Assembly: GCA_964544545.1 (NCBI GenBank)
Contig: CAZJCG010000012.1
Span: 1-64,000 of the forward strand
Reading direction: 5' to 3'
DNA from: UBA4417 sp964544545
GTDB taxonomy: Bacteria > Bacteroidota > Bacteroidia > Bacteroidales > UBA4417
DNA length: 64,000 bases
Shown here: piece by piece, positions 1-11,960 of the stretch
Layout of the letters: each line of letters starts with the position of its first letter
How positions within the stretch are numbered: the stretch's first letter is position 1
Program-made: the position numbers and the translations under genes
The notes under the pieces: model-generated
The model's database searches: none
The model's input: the letters and a program-made list of their open reading frames with translations, nothing else
Told to the model about the DNA's origin: nothing

Positions 1-10
1 GTTGCCCTCA

Positions 11-195
11 CCTCTGTGTCTCTCTGTGCTCTCCGTGGTGAAATTAACTTATTGTTATTCATGGTTTTAAGAATCAACCACAGAGGGCACAGAGAAGCAC
101 GGAGAAAAAGCAGTAACAAACATTTGGACTATCTCTGATACAGTTATATTTTGCGCTCAACTCTGTGGCTCTCCGTGCTCTCCGTGGTGATAATA
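11..195. repeat. Three copies of a CTCTGTG...CTCCGTGGT extragenic repeat
   Basis: A 30-35 bp motif of the form CTCTGTG-n-CTCTGTGCTCTCCGTGGT occurs at about 11-46 (+), 76-107 (-, starting ACCACAGAG) and 159-195 (+). The copies are close but not identical, and the middle one is inverted, so the first or third copy can pair with it to form a long hairpin. Similar CTCTGTG/CTCCGTGGT elements are, from memory, common between genes in environmental Bacteroidota genomes. No gene was found from 1 to 496; apart from these repeats the stretch is AT-rich with nothing else recognisable. Confidence 0.75.
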
Positions 196-496
196 ACTAA
201 ATTCTGTTGGTCTCGTCATTTCAGGGCGGAATGCTTTTTAAGCACTTGATTGTTATCATATCCTAACTAAAATCTATTTCGCTTTCACCTGTATACACAT
301 CTGTTTCGGTTGAATTTGGAACGTGTTTCACTCATTTTACCATTTTGACGCTGAAATTGTATCCGGATTCCGGTTAAAAGTGTTATATTTAAGTGATAAT
401 CAGCCAGTAAGAATGGGTGGTATATTTTTTGACACTCATCTTATGTTCGAAATTGTTATAAGTGCTTCCGCGTAGTTTTCACTAAACATTACGCAG

Positions 497-3400
497 ATGG
501 ATGCCGTTAGTTTACACACCTTTTCGCTCTGTCTGGAACTTTTCTGTTTCTATATACTTTTATGGCTTTTTATCAGGAATAAGATCGCTGGCGCGACTTC
601 GTTCAACACTATCTCTTCCGATTTTTCAGCTTTCCGGATCTGCTGCTCCGGGTTACAATCCATTCATTGGGGAAATTCCCGGAAAAGTAAAAATTCCGCA
701 AATGGGACAAGCCTGGTTGTCGGATGTTTAGGACTGGCATTGACTCTGATGGTTATATTCCTTGGCAGGAGATGGTTCTTGTCAGGAATCAGTATTCACG
801 AAACGAATTTTTCCAATCTGCTTATCAGAATCCCGGCTTTCAACAAGGGAACAATTCCTTTCTGGCCGCGGTTGTCTGCAATTTCCTGTATTCATTATAA
901 ACAACTTGGTATTTTTTTGTTTTTCGGGATGCTTGCGGGAGTCGCCTGGGGGCAACCGGCCTCATCAACCTGGGATCTTACTGCCAACGGCTCTCCTGTT
1001 ACAAGTGGCAATATCGGGGCTGCCAATATCACCATCGGATCCGGAGTCAGCGGACCTGTGCAATACACGGTCAATGGCGCCGGAACTCAGGGGTGGGATA
1101 CTCCAGGTTTCGATCCCGACGATTTTTACGAGTATAAGGTTACGGCTTCAGCAGGATATACTTTCACTATCAGTTCCTTAGAATTCGGGCACAGCGTGAG
1201 CGCTTCCACTATGAATGCAGCAGTTTATTATTCACTCGACGGGTTTTCCACTGCCGGCATTCAGCTGGGATCGAATATCACCGTGACTACCAGCCCGACC
1301 AGCGAATTATTTTCGCTTAATGCTACTATAAACAGCGGTTCGTCATTTGCCCTCCGGATCTACGGGTGGGATGCTGCAACAAGCGGACATCGGTTTTATA
1401 ATAAGAATGTTGTCATCACAGGAACGACCTGTGCTTTACCAACGAGTTATTCGGTTACAGGAGGCGGGAGTTACTGCCAGGGTGGGGCAGGGGTTCCTGT
1501 CGGACTTGAAGATTCCGAATCCGGCGTGAATTATCAGCTATATGAAGGAACCAATGCGCTGGGTATTGTTGCCGGAACCGGAGGTGCAATATCTTTCGGA
1601 AATCAGACTACACCAGGAACCTATACAGTTATCGCAACAAGGGTGGCTGGCGGATGCTCCAATACAATGACTGGTAGCGCTTCCGTCGTTGTGAATATAC
1701 CTCCGGCGATAACTTCCTGCCCTTCGCCGGTCGTAACAGCCTATACCGGGCCGGGTACATGCACAGCCACTGTCACATATTCAGTTACAGCATCAGGTAC
1801 TCCTTCGCCGACTTATTCCTATGTATTTACTGGCGCTACGGTAGCTTCTGGTCCAGGCGCCGGGAGCGGTTCTGTTTTTAACGGTGGCACAACCCATGTT
1901 ACGGTTACCGCTTCCAATTCGTGCGGCACGGACATCTGTACTTTCGATATCAATGTTGTTGATACCGTTCACCCGACCATAGTCTGCCCTGCCGGTATTA
2001 ACACAACCACCAATTCGGGTTGTACCGCAACAGGTATTGTCCTCGGTACACCTGTAACGTCCGACAATTGTAGTGTTGCCTCTGTCACTAACAATGCCCC
2101 TGCAGCTTTCGCTACGGGTACAACCCTGGTGACCTGGACGGTGACCGATAATTCGGGTCTCACGACCAGCTGCATTCAGTCGGTAACCGTAGCGGATAAC
2201 ATACCACCAACAATTAGTTGCCCGCCCAATGTGAACGTTACGACCAATAACGGTTGTACTGCAACAGGAGTGGTCCTGGGAGTTCCTGTGACAGGGGATA
2301 ATTGCAGCGTGGCATCCGTAACAAACAATGCTCCTGCAGCCTTTAGCCTTGGAACCACTGTTGTTACCTGGACTGTTACTGACGGAAGCGGNNNNNNNNN
2401 NNNNNNNNNNNNNNNNNNNNNNNNNNNNNNNNNNNNNNNNNNNNNNNNNNNNNNNNNNNNNNNNNNNNNNNNNNNNNNNNNNNNNNNNNNNCAGCCTTTA
2501 GCCTTGGAACCACTGTTGTTACCTGGACTGTTACTGACGGAAGCGGGAATACGAATACCTGTCAGCAAACGGTAACGGTTACCGACAACATACCGCCGGT
2601 GATTACATGCCCAACGCCGGCTGCATCCTATACCACAGATCCGAACAGTTGCACAAGGAGTCTGAGCTTTACAGCAACGGCAACCGATAACTGCAGCATA
2701 CAGTTCATCAAATACTATATTGGCGGGTCACCGGTCACATTCCCATACAGCTTCCCCAAAGGATCGACTGTAGTCACCGCTGTTGCCACCGATGGCAGCA
2801 ATAATACCTCACAGTGCAATTTTACGGTCAACGTATCGGACCTTCAACTGCCGGTCATTACCTGCCCGGTAAATCAATCAAGAAGTGTGAATAGCGGTGT
2901 CTGTAATTATACTGCTGTCGGGAACGAGTTTGATCCGCTGGCATACAGCGATAATTGTCCCGGCGCTACCATCAGCAATAACATCAATTCCGGGACAACA
3001 CTGGCAGGTGTGGTTTTTCCGCTCGGGACCACATCGGTTACATGGACCGTTAAAGATGCATCAAATAATGTCACTGTTTGTAGCTTTAGTATTAACGTTG
3101 TCGATAACCAGGCACCTGTTCTGATAAATTGCCCGGCCAATATGACCGTCTACACAGGACCGGGCCGCCTGACCTGCAACCAGACGGCCACCTGGACACC
3201 GCCAACAGCCAGTGATAACTGTAGTGCCGGAAGTATTACCATCACCTCGACCCATTCCCCGGGTTCGACATTCCCGGTAGGTGCAACCCTGGTGACCTAC
3301 ACTGCAACGGATCCTTCGGGAAATAGTTCCACATGCTCATTTACGGTAACCGTTATTGATAACACAGTACCCACTTTCACAGCACCGGCTGATATTACGA

Positions 3401-6400
3401 TCTATCTGAGTGCCACATGCACATACAATTCAGGAGTGGCCTTTACCGGGGATGTAACCAATGAATTCGACAACTGCACTGTTAGCGGGCTGCAGGCTAC
3501 CTATACGGATAACCCACCTGTTCCGGGCAGTTGTCCCGGAACCGCTCAAATCGTCCGGCAATGGAGACTGGAGGATATTCACGGGAATGTTACCACACAC
3601 AGCCAACGCATCAACATTGCTGATAATACTGCGCCAAACCTGACTACCCCGCCCAACAAGACAATCCAGTGCAATGAAAGCACCCTGCCGGCAAATACTG
3701 GACAAGCTACAGCCACCGATAATTCCAATAATTGCGGCGGTACAGTTGTGATCACTTATAGCGATATATCCGTTCCCGGGAGTTGTGCCAACAACTCTAC
3801 CATAACCCGTACCTGGACTGCAACGGATTGCAGCGGTAACTCCACGAGTAAAATACAGACGATAACCAGAGTCGACAATACACGACCGGTGGCAAGTGTT
3901 TCAAACATCACGGTAGCCTGTCCGTCCAACATTCCATTTCCTGATCCGTCTGTGGTCACCGCCACCGACAACTGCGGTTCAGTAAATATTATACTGTTTG
4001 ATGAGATTCCTTTTGGACTGGAAGGGCAGCCCGGCTATTGTCCAAACCAGGTAAACAGAATTTACCGTGTGACGGACCTCTGCGGGAATTTCACAGATGT
4101 CACCCAGGTTATTACAGTGCAGTCGTTGTGTGGTTGTTCGCCTTGTGCAACTTCCAATGCGTTTTTTACGATCGATCTGATCGGACAACCAACAGGTGAT
4201 ACAACCATTTATGATGTCCAGCGCATGGATAAATGTTGTGACGCTACCAAATCGTACTGTGCTTCCTTTAATGTGAGACTTGACGATGATGCTGTCGGAG
4301 TTCAGATCACGATTGATGGTGCAACGCCGGTCCCGCAGGACTGGAGAATTGATTGTGAGGGGGTGAGCATTAACGATGGGATTGTTTGCATTCCTGGTGG
4401 CGCATTTCATCTGTTTACGTTTTGTAAACCCGGGGCAAACCTGAATGATTTCACTTTTACATCCATTGCCGGAGTAGTAAGTTCGCAGGATATCACTGCA
4501 CGCGTTGATTGCGGTACACAGATCACGGTATCCTCCAACGTTACCAATCCCGTATGGAACAGCATCAATCCGGGAACCTATGGTCAGTATAACAATTATC
4601 TCTATCCCAATAATACTACCCTGAATCCGGTTTTTGTCCCTGATGGCAGTTCCCCGCCCGAAATACAGTACCAGATCTGCGGGAACATCGGCAATTACTA
4701 TTGTTCGACTACGGGGTCCGATTGTGATACCATCACGGTACATGTGCGGGATTCCATCTCCACTGTTTTAAATATAGATCCTTCAGACCTCTGTTTAGAA
4801 GATAATTCCGTTCTGGAAGCCATCGTGAGTCCGGCAGGAACCTATATCTACCAGTGGTTTAACGCCTATAACGGGGGAGGAGCGCAGGTTTCGGGTAATC
4901 AGTTCTTTCAACCGGTGACTCCGGGGCCTTATTCGGTGATAGTATCTGATATACAGAATGATTTTCCATGCGGCTCCGATACCCTGAATTTCGACGTTGC
5001 ATTCGACCTGACTGCACCGGTTGTAACACCGCCTGCTAAGCTGGTACTGGAATGCAACGATCCCACCAATCCCCAGACTATTACCAATTGGCTTTTGGCA
5101 GCAACAGCCAGCGATGACGGAGGAACTACTTTCCTGCCGGTAACAAACGACTACACCGGCATAGTTCAGGCCTGCGGAGCTTATGCTACTGTTACCTTCA
5201 GTGCTGTTGATAATTGCGGGAATGTCGGAACTGCAACGGCTGATATCACAATCATTGACACGAGTGTACCATTCTGGTTTACTGAACCGGGAGACCTGGA
5301 TCAGACTGTTGAATGTTCGGATGCCTTATCACTCCAATTTGCCCAGAGCCTCGAACCTTTTGCATCCGATGCATGTGACCAGACGGTATCTTCTGTCAAG
5401 ACTCCCGGTGCATTTATAGCCGGAAGTTGTCCGCAGGCGGGTAGCTATACGAATACCTGGATTGCCAAGGATGTTTGTGGGAATTCCAGCATCGTTTACA
5501 CTCAGGTTATAACGGTTATTGACGATGTTGCACCGGTCTGGTCGACGTCAACGGGATCACTCAACAGGAGCATCTCCTGTGACGATGCGGCCGCACTGGC
5601 CTTAGCACAGTCGCTTGCTCCGCTGGCTACCGATAATTGCGACCTGTTCCTTTCGCCGGTTAAAACCAGCGGCGGTTTTATCCCCGGGATATGCCCCAAT
5701 ACCGGGACTTACACCAATACGTGGACTGTGGCGGATGATTGTGGAAATACAAGCAGCATTTATACACAAGTCATTTCTGTCAGCGATCTGACGCCGCCTG
5801 TCCTGCTTACGCCTGCGCAAGATCTTACCGTTGAATGTGATGGAAGTGGAAACGCAGTCTCACTCGCAGGCTGGTTGTCAGCAAATGGAGGGGCTTCAGC
5901 ATCGGATAACTGCAGCGCCTCGGTCATCTGGAGCAACAATTTCAACGGGCTTAGTGACTTATGCGGTTCAACGGGCTCGGCTACCGTTATATTTACTGCT
6001 TCCGACAGTTGCGGGAATTCAGTCACTTCCCAGGCTGTTTTCAGTATTACTGATACTCAGCCACCAACCGTGACCTGTCCTCCCGATGCTAGCGGGACTA
6101 TCGATCCGGTTACATGCCTGGCCACCAATGTAGTGCTGGGCTCAGCTTCAGCGACAGATATCTGTTCTGCTCCGGTAACATTGACGAACAATGCGCCGCC
6201 TGCAGGCTTCCCTGTCGGAGTTACCTATGTAACATGGACTGCAACGGATGACTGCGGGAATAGTGATACCTGCATGCAAAAGGTGACGGTGCTTGACGAC
6301 CTGCCTCCAATCAATATCCTGTGTCCGGGCAATGTAACAGGCAATGCCGCTGCTGATGAGTGCGGAGCAAATATGACGGTGCCGGCACCTGTGGTTACCG

Positions 6401-9400
6401 ACCCCTGTGGCGCTGTGTTTATTGTGAATAATTATAACAATACTTCCAACGCAAGCGGTTATTATCCCGTAGGTATTACTACTGTTATCTGGAGCATCAG
6501 CGATGCATCCGGCAATACCGACACCTGTATGCAAACCGTTACGGTGACCGACACACAGGCGCCAAATATCAGTTGCCCCGGAGATCAATCCTTTACCGCT
6601 CCGCCACCTGATTGTCAGTTGGTTGTAAATGCCATCACTGCGCCTGTATTGTCTGATAATTGCGATGTTGCAGATCTCATTCTGAGCTTCGTGCTGACAG
6701 GTGCCACCACAGGCAGCGGAACCGGAAGTGTGAACGGTACCAGCTTTAACGTTGGAGCGACCATCGTTACTTATACCGTTACTGACTCAAGCGGGAATGA
6801 AGCCTCCTGTTCGTTCACCATTACCATCAACGACCAGGTGCCGCCAACGATCATCGATTGTCCGGATGACATCTCTGTCGCTGCTGATCCGGGAGCCTGC
6901 GGGACAAGCATTACCATCCCTGCGCCGGTTGTTTCAGATCCCTGCAATGAAGTTGTGAGCATCACAAACAGCTTTAACGGAACCGGCAACGCAAGCGGAT
7001 ATTATCCTGTTGGCATTACAACAGTCACATGGACTGTAACGGATGTATCGGGCAATGTGTCTGTCTGTACGCAACTGGTAACGGTTACGGAGAACGAACC
7101 TCCGGTTATCAGTTGTCCTCCCGACCAGGAACAACTCATCATCAACGGAGGGTGCGAACTTACGAATGTCACGATAGTCAATCCGACTTTCAGCGATAAC
7201 TGTACGGTTTCAACTCTCACCTGGATGATGACAGGTGCAACCATAGGAAACAGTCCCGCATCAGGTATCAATTACGTTAGCGGTCAGACATTCAACGTGG
7301 GTATTACGACTGTAACGTATGTTGCGGCAGATCCTTCGGGAAACACCGACACCTGTTCTTTCACAGTCTGGATCAAGAACCTCAATGCGCCCCAGTTCTC
7401 TGCAACCTGTCCTGCGGATATCGCTGTACCTGCCGCTCCGGGACTTTGTCAATCCTACGTTACCGTTCCCGCCCCGGTCATCAGCAATCCCTGTAATGAG
7501 TTATATACAGTTACGAACGATTCACCTTATCAGTCCAGTTCTGTGGATGCCAGCGGAACCTATCCTGCAGGCACAACCTCTGTTACATGGACAATCACCG
7601 ATGCTTCCGGTAATATTACAGTTTGTATCCAGCAGGTGACTGTGAACGATACTGAAGCTCCGGAACTTACATGCCCGCCCGACCAGGAGCAGCAGATCAC
7701 AAACGGGGGGTGTGACCTGACGAATGTCACTATTATTGATCCTGTTTTCAGCGATAACTGCAGCGTGATTTCTTTGACCTGGGCAATGACAGGCGCCACC
7801 AGCGGAAACAGTCCGGCCTCCGGGATCAATTATGTTACAGGCCAGACCTTTAATGTGGGGATAACAACCGTGACCTATACAGCAGCTGACGGGGCCGGTA
7901 ACACTGCAATCTGCTCATTCACCGTATGGATTAAAAACCTGATCGCACCCCAATTCTCGGCCGAATGTCCCCCGAACGTGACTATACCCGCAGAAGCAGG
8001 TACCTGCCATGCATATGTTACAGTTCCGCCTCCCGTGATCACCAATCCCTGCAATGAGTCCTTTACGGTCGTCAACAATTCCCCTTATCAGACCAGCCTG
8101 ACAGATGCGAGCGGAACCTATTCTGTCGGAAGTACTACCGTAACCTGGGTGGTTACAGATGCGTCGGGGAATATCACACTCTGTGATCAGGTGATAGCAG
8201 TAAGCGATACACAGGCGCCATTGCTGACTTGCCCTCCCGACCAGGAACAATTGATAACCAACGGAGGTTGTTCCTTATCGAATGTTAGCATAACTGATCC
8301 GGTTTTTAGTGACAACTGCGGGGTGACGGTTCTTACCTGGGAGATGACCGGCGCAACTACCGGAAATAGTCCGGCTTCAGGTATAAATTATGTCACCGGC
8401 CAGACATTTAATGTCGGTATAACGACGGTTACTTATACTGCCGCTGATTCTTCAGGAAATACCGATACATGTTCGTTCACTGTATGGATCAAAAACCTGA
8501 ATGCACCGCAGTTTGCAGTCACCTGTCCGGCAGATGTATCCGTACCGGCCGATCCCGGGCAGTGCAGTGCTTATGTAACGGTCCCGCCACCCCAGATATA
8601 CAACCCCTGTAACGAATTGTACTCGGTTGTAAACAATTCCCCTTATCAGGCCAGCCTGACGGATGCAAGCGGAACCTATCCGATCGGAACAACACTGGTA
8701 ACCTGGACAGTCACCGATGCTTCAGGGAATATAACTACCTGTATCCAATCCGTTGCCGTATCGGATCTTCCTCCCATGCTGCTTTGTCCTCCGGACCTAG
8801 TAGCAGATGCTGACTTTGAAAAGAACTATGCATCCAATGTAAGTATCGGTGTGCCGGTATATTCCGATAACTGTCCGGGAATTACCCTTACCTGGATCAG
8901 TTCCGCTCCGACACCGGGATCATCTCCTCCCACAGGAATTAATATCGACACGGTATCCATTTTTTACGTCGGTATAACAACGATCACCTATACGCTTACG
9001 GATACCAGCGGCTTGATGGTAAGTTGTTCTTTTACAGTCACTGTACTGGCTGAACCTGTAATTGAATGCCCTGATGATACCACGGTTTATGCCGATCCCG
9101 GTCTTTGCAGTGCATCCCTGGATCCGGGAGAACCCCGTCTTATTTCGGGAGTCGAGCCTATCGTCTGGGCCTGGACCATGACAGGCGCCACAACCGGCAG
9201 CGGAACGGGGAGGCCGATATTACCGGATCCATACACCTTCAATGTTGGCATCACGAACATTACCTGGACCGCAACCAATATTTCCGGTGCAGATACCTGT
9301 TCACAGGTCCTGACGGTGATAGACAACCAGGCTCCGACCTTTGCTTCTCCGGGACCTTTTAATTTGTGTGTTCTCAATATCGACACCGCTATCTATTGGG

Positions 9401-9756
9401 ATCCGACCATGGATATCATGCCCGACAGGCCTGATTACTACCTCTTCGAAGCCGGGAGCACTATATTTGATCTTGACCCCGGCACATTCTCCGACAACTG
9501 CGGGATTTCGTGTATCACTGAAATACGCTGGCGGATCGATTTTGCTGACGGAACCTCACTTCCGCTACCACCTCAACTTTACCTTACCGGTCAACCTTCA
9601 ACATACGGGAGTGATATTTTCATCCCCGGGGCCGAAAGCGGCAGTGTTGTGCACACGATTACCTACCAGATCGTTGACTGCAACGGAAATGCATCTCTTC
9701 CACACACGGTAAACATTATCATTCAACCTCGCCCGACCATGATCAAGATGAACTGA
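497..9756 (+). CDS. Giant HYR-repeat surface protein with PRPT tail (split by assembly gap)
   Basis: Secreted giant protein. The frame open from 497 is interrupted by 100 Ns; merging the identical 55-bp flanks restores one frame of about 3,034 codons. A signal peptide-like segment (FLFFGMLAGVAWGQ) ends near residue 153, so the first ~130 residues may not be translated; no good ATG lies between, and the start is unresolved. Order: a beta-sandwich region (~950-1430), an Ig-like YCQGG module (~1440-1700), about nine HYR or HYR-like modules (CP...DNCS...VTWTVTD.SGN...C) to ~4120, a cysteine-rich region (4128-5010), four DNCG-type modules, twelve more HYR modules (~6060-9320) and a C-terminal domain ending IIIQPRPTMIKMN. 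HYR modules are adhesive immunoglobulin-like folds. No type A or type B T9SS sorting domain is present. It heads the surface locus read into the PorP gene. Confidence 0.8.
2392..2491. other. 100-N scaffold gap inside HYR repeats
   Basis: Exactly 100 Ns. The 55 bases before it (2337-2391) are identical to the 55 bases after it (2492-2546), and the reading frame differs by one register across the Ns. Removing the Ns and one 55-bp copy restores an in-frame HYR module. The pattern is what a de Bruijn assembler leaves at a collapsed repeat; the number of missing HYR modules cannot be known from this sequence. Confidence 0.95.
7114..8787 (+). repeat. Three tandem copies of a 558-bp (186-aa) double-HYR unit
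   Basis: Within the giant protein the motif CPPDQEQ begins at 7114, 7672 and 8230, exactly 558 bp apart. Each unit encodes two HYR modules in series: one with SDNC, SPASGINY and FTVWIKNL, the next with NPCNE, SPYQ and DASGTY. The constant spacing and high similarity point to recent tandem duplication. Confidence 0.85.
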
Positions 9757-10035
9757 CAGGGCAGGGTATTTCATTCTGTTTCTCGACTGCCAACCAGTAA
9801 CAGGCTAATATAAGTGTCTGAAATTCAGATAAAATTGATGTCTAATAAAGTCAACTGCCTATGGATAATTCAAAAATGATTTCCAGATCAAACCGATGTT
9901 TCACTTAATACAATGCCTATGAAGAAATCAGTGTAAGCCGCCATCCGTGAAGCGGATAGCAATTTCGAACAAAGCTGTTTATCAATTCAGAATGCGCTTA
10001 CAAAAAATGTCATTAAACATCTAAAAATCAAAGCA

Positions 10036-11088
10036 ATGAAAAAGCAATTTTTATTTCTTCTGGTACTGGCATTTTTTGCCGGTATTACAGCTTACGGACA
10101 GGCTGTTCCGGGGTCAGCTCCCCGCGGCACTAACTGTACAGACGATGCTTTGCATCCAATCGCCGGTAAACCTTACACCTACCAGGCCAGTGCCAATCCC
10201 ACAGGCGGGAACTTCCTTTTCTGGGCTACCAAAGACCAGAACTTCATTACTACAGTGGCTGGAACAACGACCAATAACCTGGCAACGATGCTTACCACTC
10301 CTGTGGATCTGCTTGCAACAAGTGGAAACTACGGAGCTTCCAGCGTCACCGACAATGTATCCATCACATGGTCGGACCTGGTGTTGAGCCAGACTACAGC
10401 TTTATCACCAACCTTCGTTGCTGCACATTATGCTGCACCGGTAACAGGTTGTGCCGATAACTTCAGGGTCTGGTCTATCCTCCCGATCAAGGCTTTCACG
10501 GTGGATATCCGTAATATCGAGAATGTATCCACCAATATCCTTGGTTACGACGCTACTGAAGACCAGTGTGTGGATGTTGTGAGAGGGGCTACATACAGCG
10601 GCGGAGCCATGGTGTATGATTTCGGTACTCAGGTTCTGTACTACGAAGTGGTTGCTGCCAACTTCACCAACTCCTGGACCCCGACCTTTACCCTGACCGG
10701 ATTGCATGCAGTTCAGACCGGATTGATAGAATGGACCTACGACGCTCCGGCAACCTGGGGCGCAGGTACAGTCTGGAATGCTGCCAACACGGTTGTTAAT
10801 ACCAATGAAACCAACACCAGCAACGGGGTTTCGATCTATGTGAGGGTAACCATCACCAACAACAATTATGAGGGCACTGCTGCAAGACCGATAACCCTTG
10901 CCGTGGATGGTGTGAATTCGGTAAACGAATGGGATATTGAAAACAATACACTACTCAATCCAGGGCCTTTATGTAATCCTGGTGCTCTGAACGATATGAT
11001 GGATGTCGCAGTCCAGTCGCTGCAGCCGCGTCCGACGTTGACTCCGGTTACACCTGTACCTTTTGTTCCGGGTAATGAACAGAACTAA
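10036..11088 (+). CDS. Exported protein, 350 aa, PRPT-tailed
   Basis: No family recognised with confidence. The start is a clear signal peptide (MKKQFLFLLVLAFFAG, cleavage after AYGQ). The mature protein is rich in T, N and aromatic residues, beta-type, with six cysteines or so, and no membrane segment. A central segment (VSITW ... GCADNFRV) resembles segments in the next two proteins of the locus. The C terminus is LQPRPTLTPVTPVP plus eight residues, matching the PRPT end of the upstream giant protein. No T9SS CTD is visible, so its route across the outer membrane is unknown; linkage to a type B cargo and PorP suggests it is a partner of that pair. The 279 bp upstream (9757-10035) show no clear promoter or terminator. 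Confidence 0.8.
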   Translation: MKKQFLFLLVLAFFAGITAYGQAVPGSAPRGTNCTDDALHPIAGKPYTYQASANPTGGNFLFWATKDQNFITTVAGTTTNNLATMLTTPVDLLATSGNYGASSVTDNVSITWSDLVLSQTTALSPTFVAAHYAAPVTGCADNFRVWSILPIKAFTVDIRNIENVSTNILGYDATEDQCVDVVRGATYSGGAMVYDFGTQVLYYEVVAANFTNSWTPTFTLTGLHAVQTGLIEWTYDAPATWGAGTVWNAANTVVNTNETNTSNGVSIYVRVTITNNNYEGTAARPITLAVDGVNSVNEWDIENNTLLNPGPLCNPGALNDMMDVAVQSLQPRPTLTPVTPVPFVPGNEQN

Positions 11089-11219
11089 CGGTTCTGCTGA
11101 TGAGACTGCGTATGCATGAATGCTTCCTGCATGAAGTGTCAATGACGCATGTATCTTCAGTAACAACGGCTTATGTCTGTTCTTACCGGAAGAAATGAAT
11201 TTGCTTTTTCGTACCCGAG

Positions 11220-11256
11220 TTCCTTCCGTTCGCTTTGAAACAGCGAACGGAAGGAA
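11220..11256. other. Perfect 15-bp inverted repeat (hairpin)
   Basis: TTCCTTCCGTTCGCT (11220-11234) pairs without mismatch with AGCGAACGGAAGGAA (11242-11256) around a 7-nt loop. No T-run follows on either strand, so it is not a standard intrinsic terminator. It lies about 130 bp after the 350-aa gene in a gene-poor 870-bp stretch and could be a processing or attenuation hairpin. Confidence 0.7.
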
Positions 11257-11489
11257 TGAAAGGTATGGAGGCAGAATCACTTCCGGAAGCGTACGATCCA
11301 CAGTACCAAAAGTCAACTGCGATGCGATCGTCCTGTTATGTCTGCAATTCAATTTCCATGGGAATCCGGATACAATCCGGCACCATGCCATGACTGCCAG
11401 TTGGTATGATACCCAATTATTTAATCATGGACAAACCGATTATCCGACCCGGGCCTGAGCGGTCAGGAAGGGACGCAGTGATTCCATGC

Positions 11490-11699
11490 TCACGCGATGG
11501 AACACTTGGGAAGTCCTGCACCTGTACCTCACGGAAGCCCCGGGACGAAACCACAGGCAAGTGCCGTGACGGGACCTTAAGAATGCCGCGTGACGAAACA
11601 ATAGTAAAAATCCGCGACGGAACCCGAAGGATGCCGCGTGATGCGACAATATCAGGCCCCCGGAACGGAACTGTTAAACTGCCACGCGATGCAGGCTTT
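11490..11699. repeat. 24/48-bp imperfect tandem array
   Basis: Four full 48-bp units begin at 11490, 11538, 11586 and 11634, with a partial fifth at 11682; each splits into two related 24-bp halves. Read on the + strand from 11406 they encode 16-residue units such as PRDETIVKIRDGTRRM, in effect an 8-residue xRD(E/G)Txxx period. The open frame 11406-11900 (164 aa) spanning the array has no signal peptide, no visible ribosome binding site and very different composition from its neighbours, so coding is doubtful; the minus strand is also open here. The rest of 11089-11960 holds only the hairpin at 11220. Confidence 0.65.
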
Positions 11700-11960
11700 A
11701 AGCCGCCGGGTTGCATCTATCCTGGTCCTGTCGGGCTGGTTTTGACGCTTCCCTGCGAAAAATGGATCCGTGGCAGAACACGACACCGATGGCGAAAACG
11801 CCCCGATGGAAACCGGCCATTCAAACCGGTAATGGGAGAGGTATGCTCTGGGGATAATGAAAATACAAGTAATAAATATCAACAAATGAGGATGTTGTAA
11901 TAAAAAAGTGGCTGATGACGGCTAAATAATTTGATCCGGCATCTGATAACCAAGATATCC

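Noticed and set aside
1..496. CRISPR array at the left edge
   Set aside because: Repeats are only three, imperfect, mixed orientation and unevenly spaced.
501..1181. Open frames 501-731 and 762-1181 (+) as separate genes
   Set aside because: They overlap the giant gene's frame, which carries the signal peptide and beta domain; the alternative frames have no recognisable domain.
3979..4743. 254-aa minus-strand open frame inside the giant gene
   Set aside because: Opposite strand of a clear cysteine-rich domain; composition is that of an antisense shadow.
11417..11716. Minus-strand open frame across the tandem array
   Set aside because: Open only because the repeat unit is a multiple of three and lacks stops on either strand; no start signal or domain.
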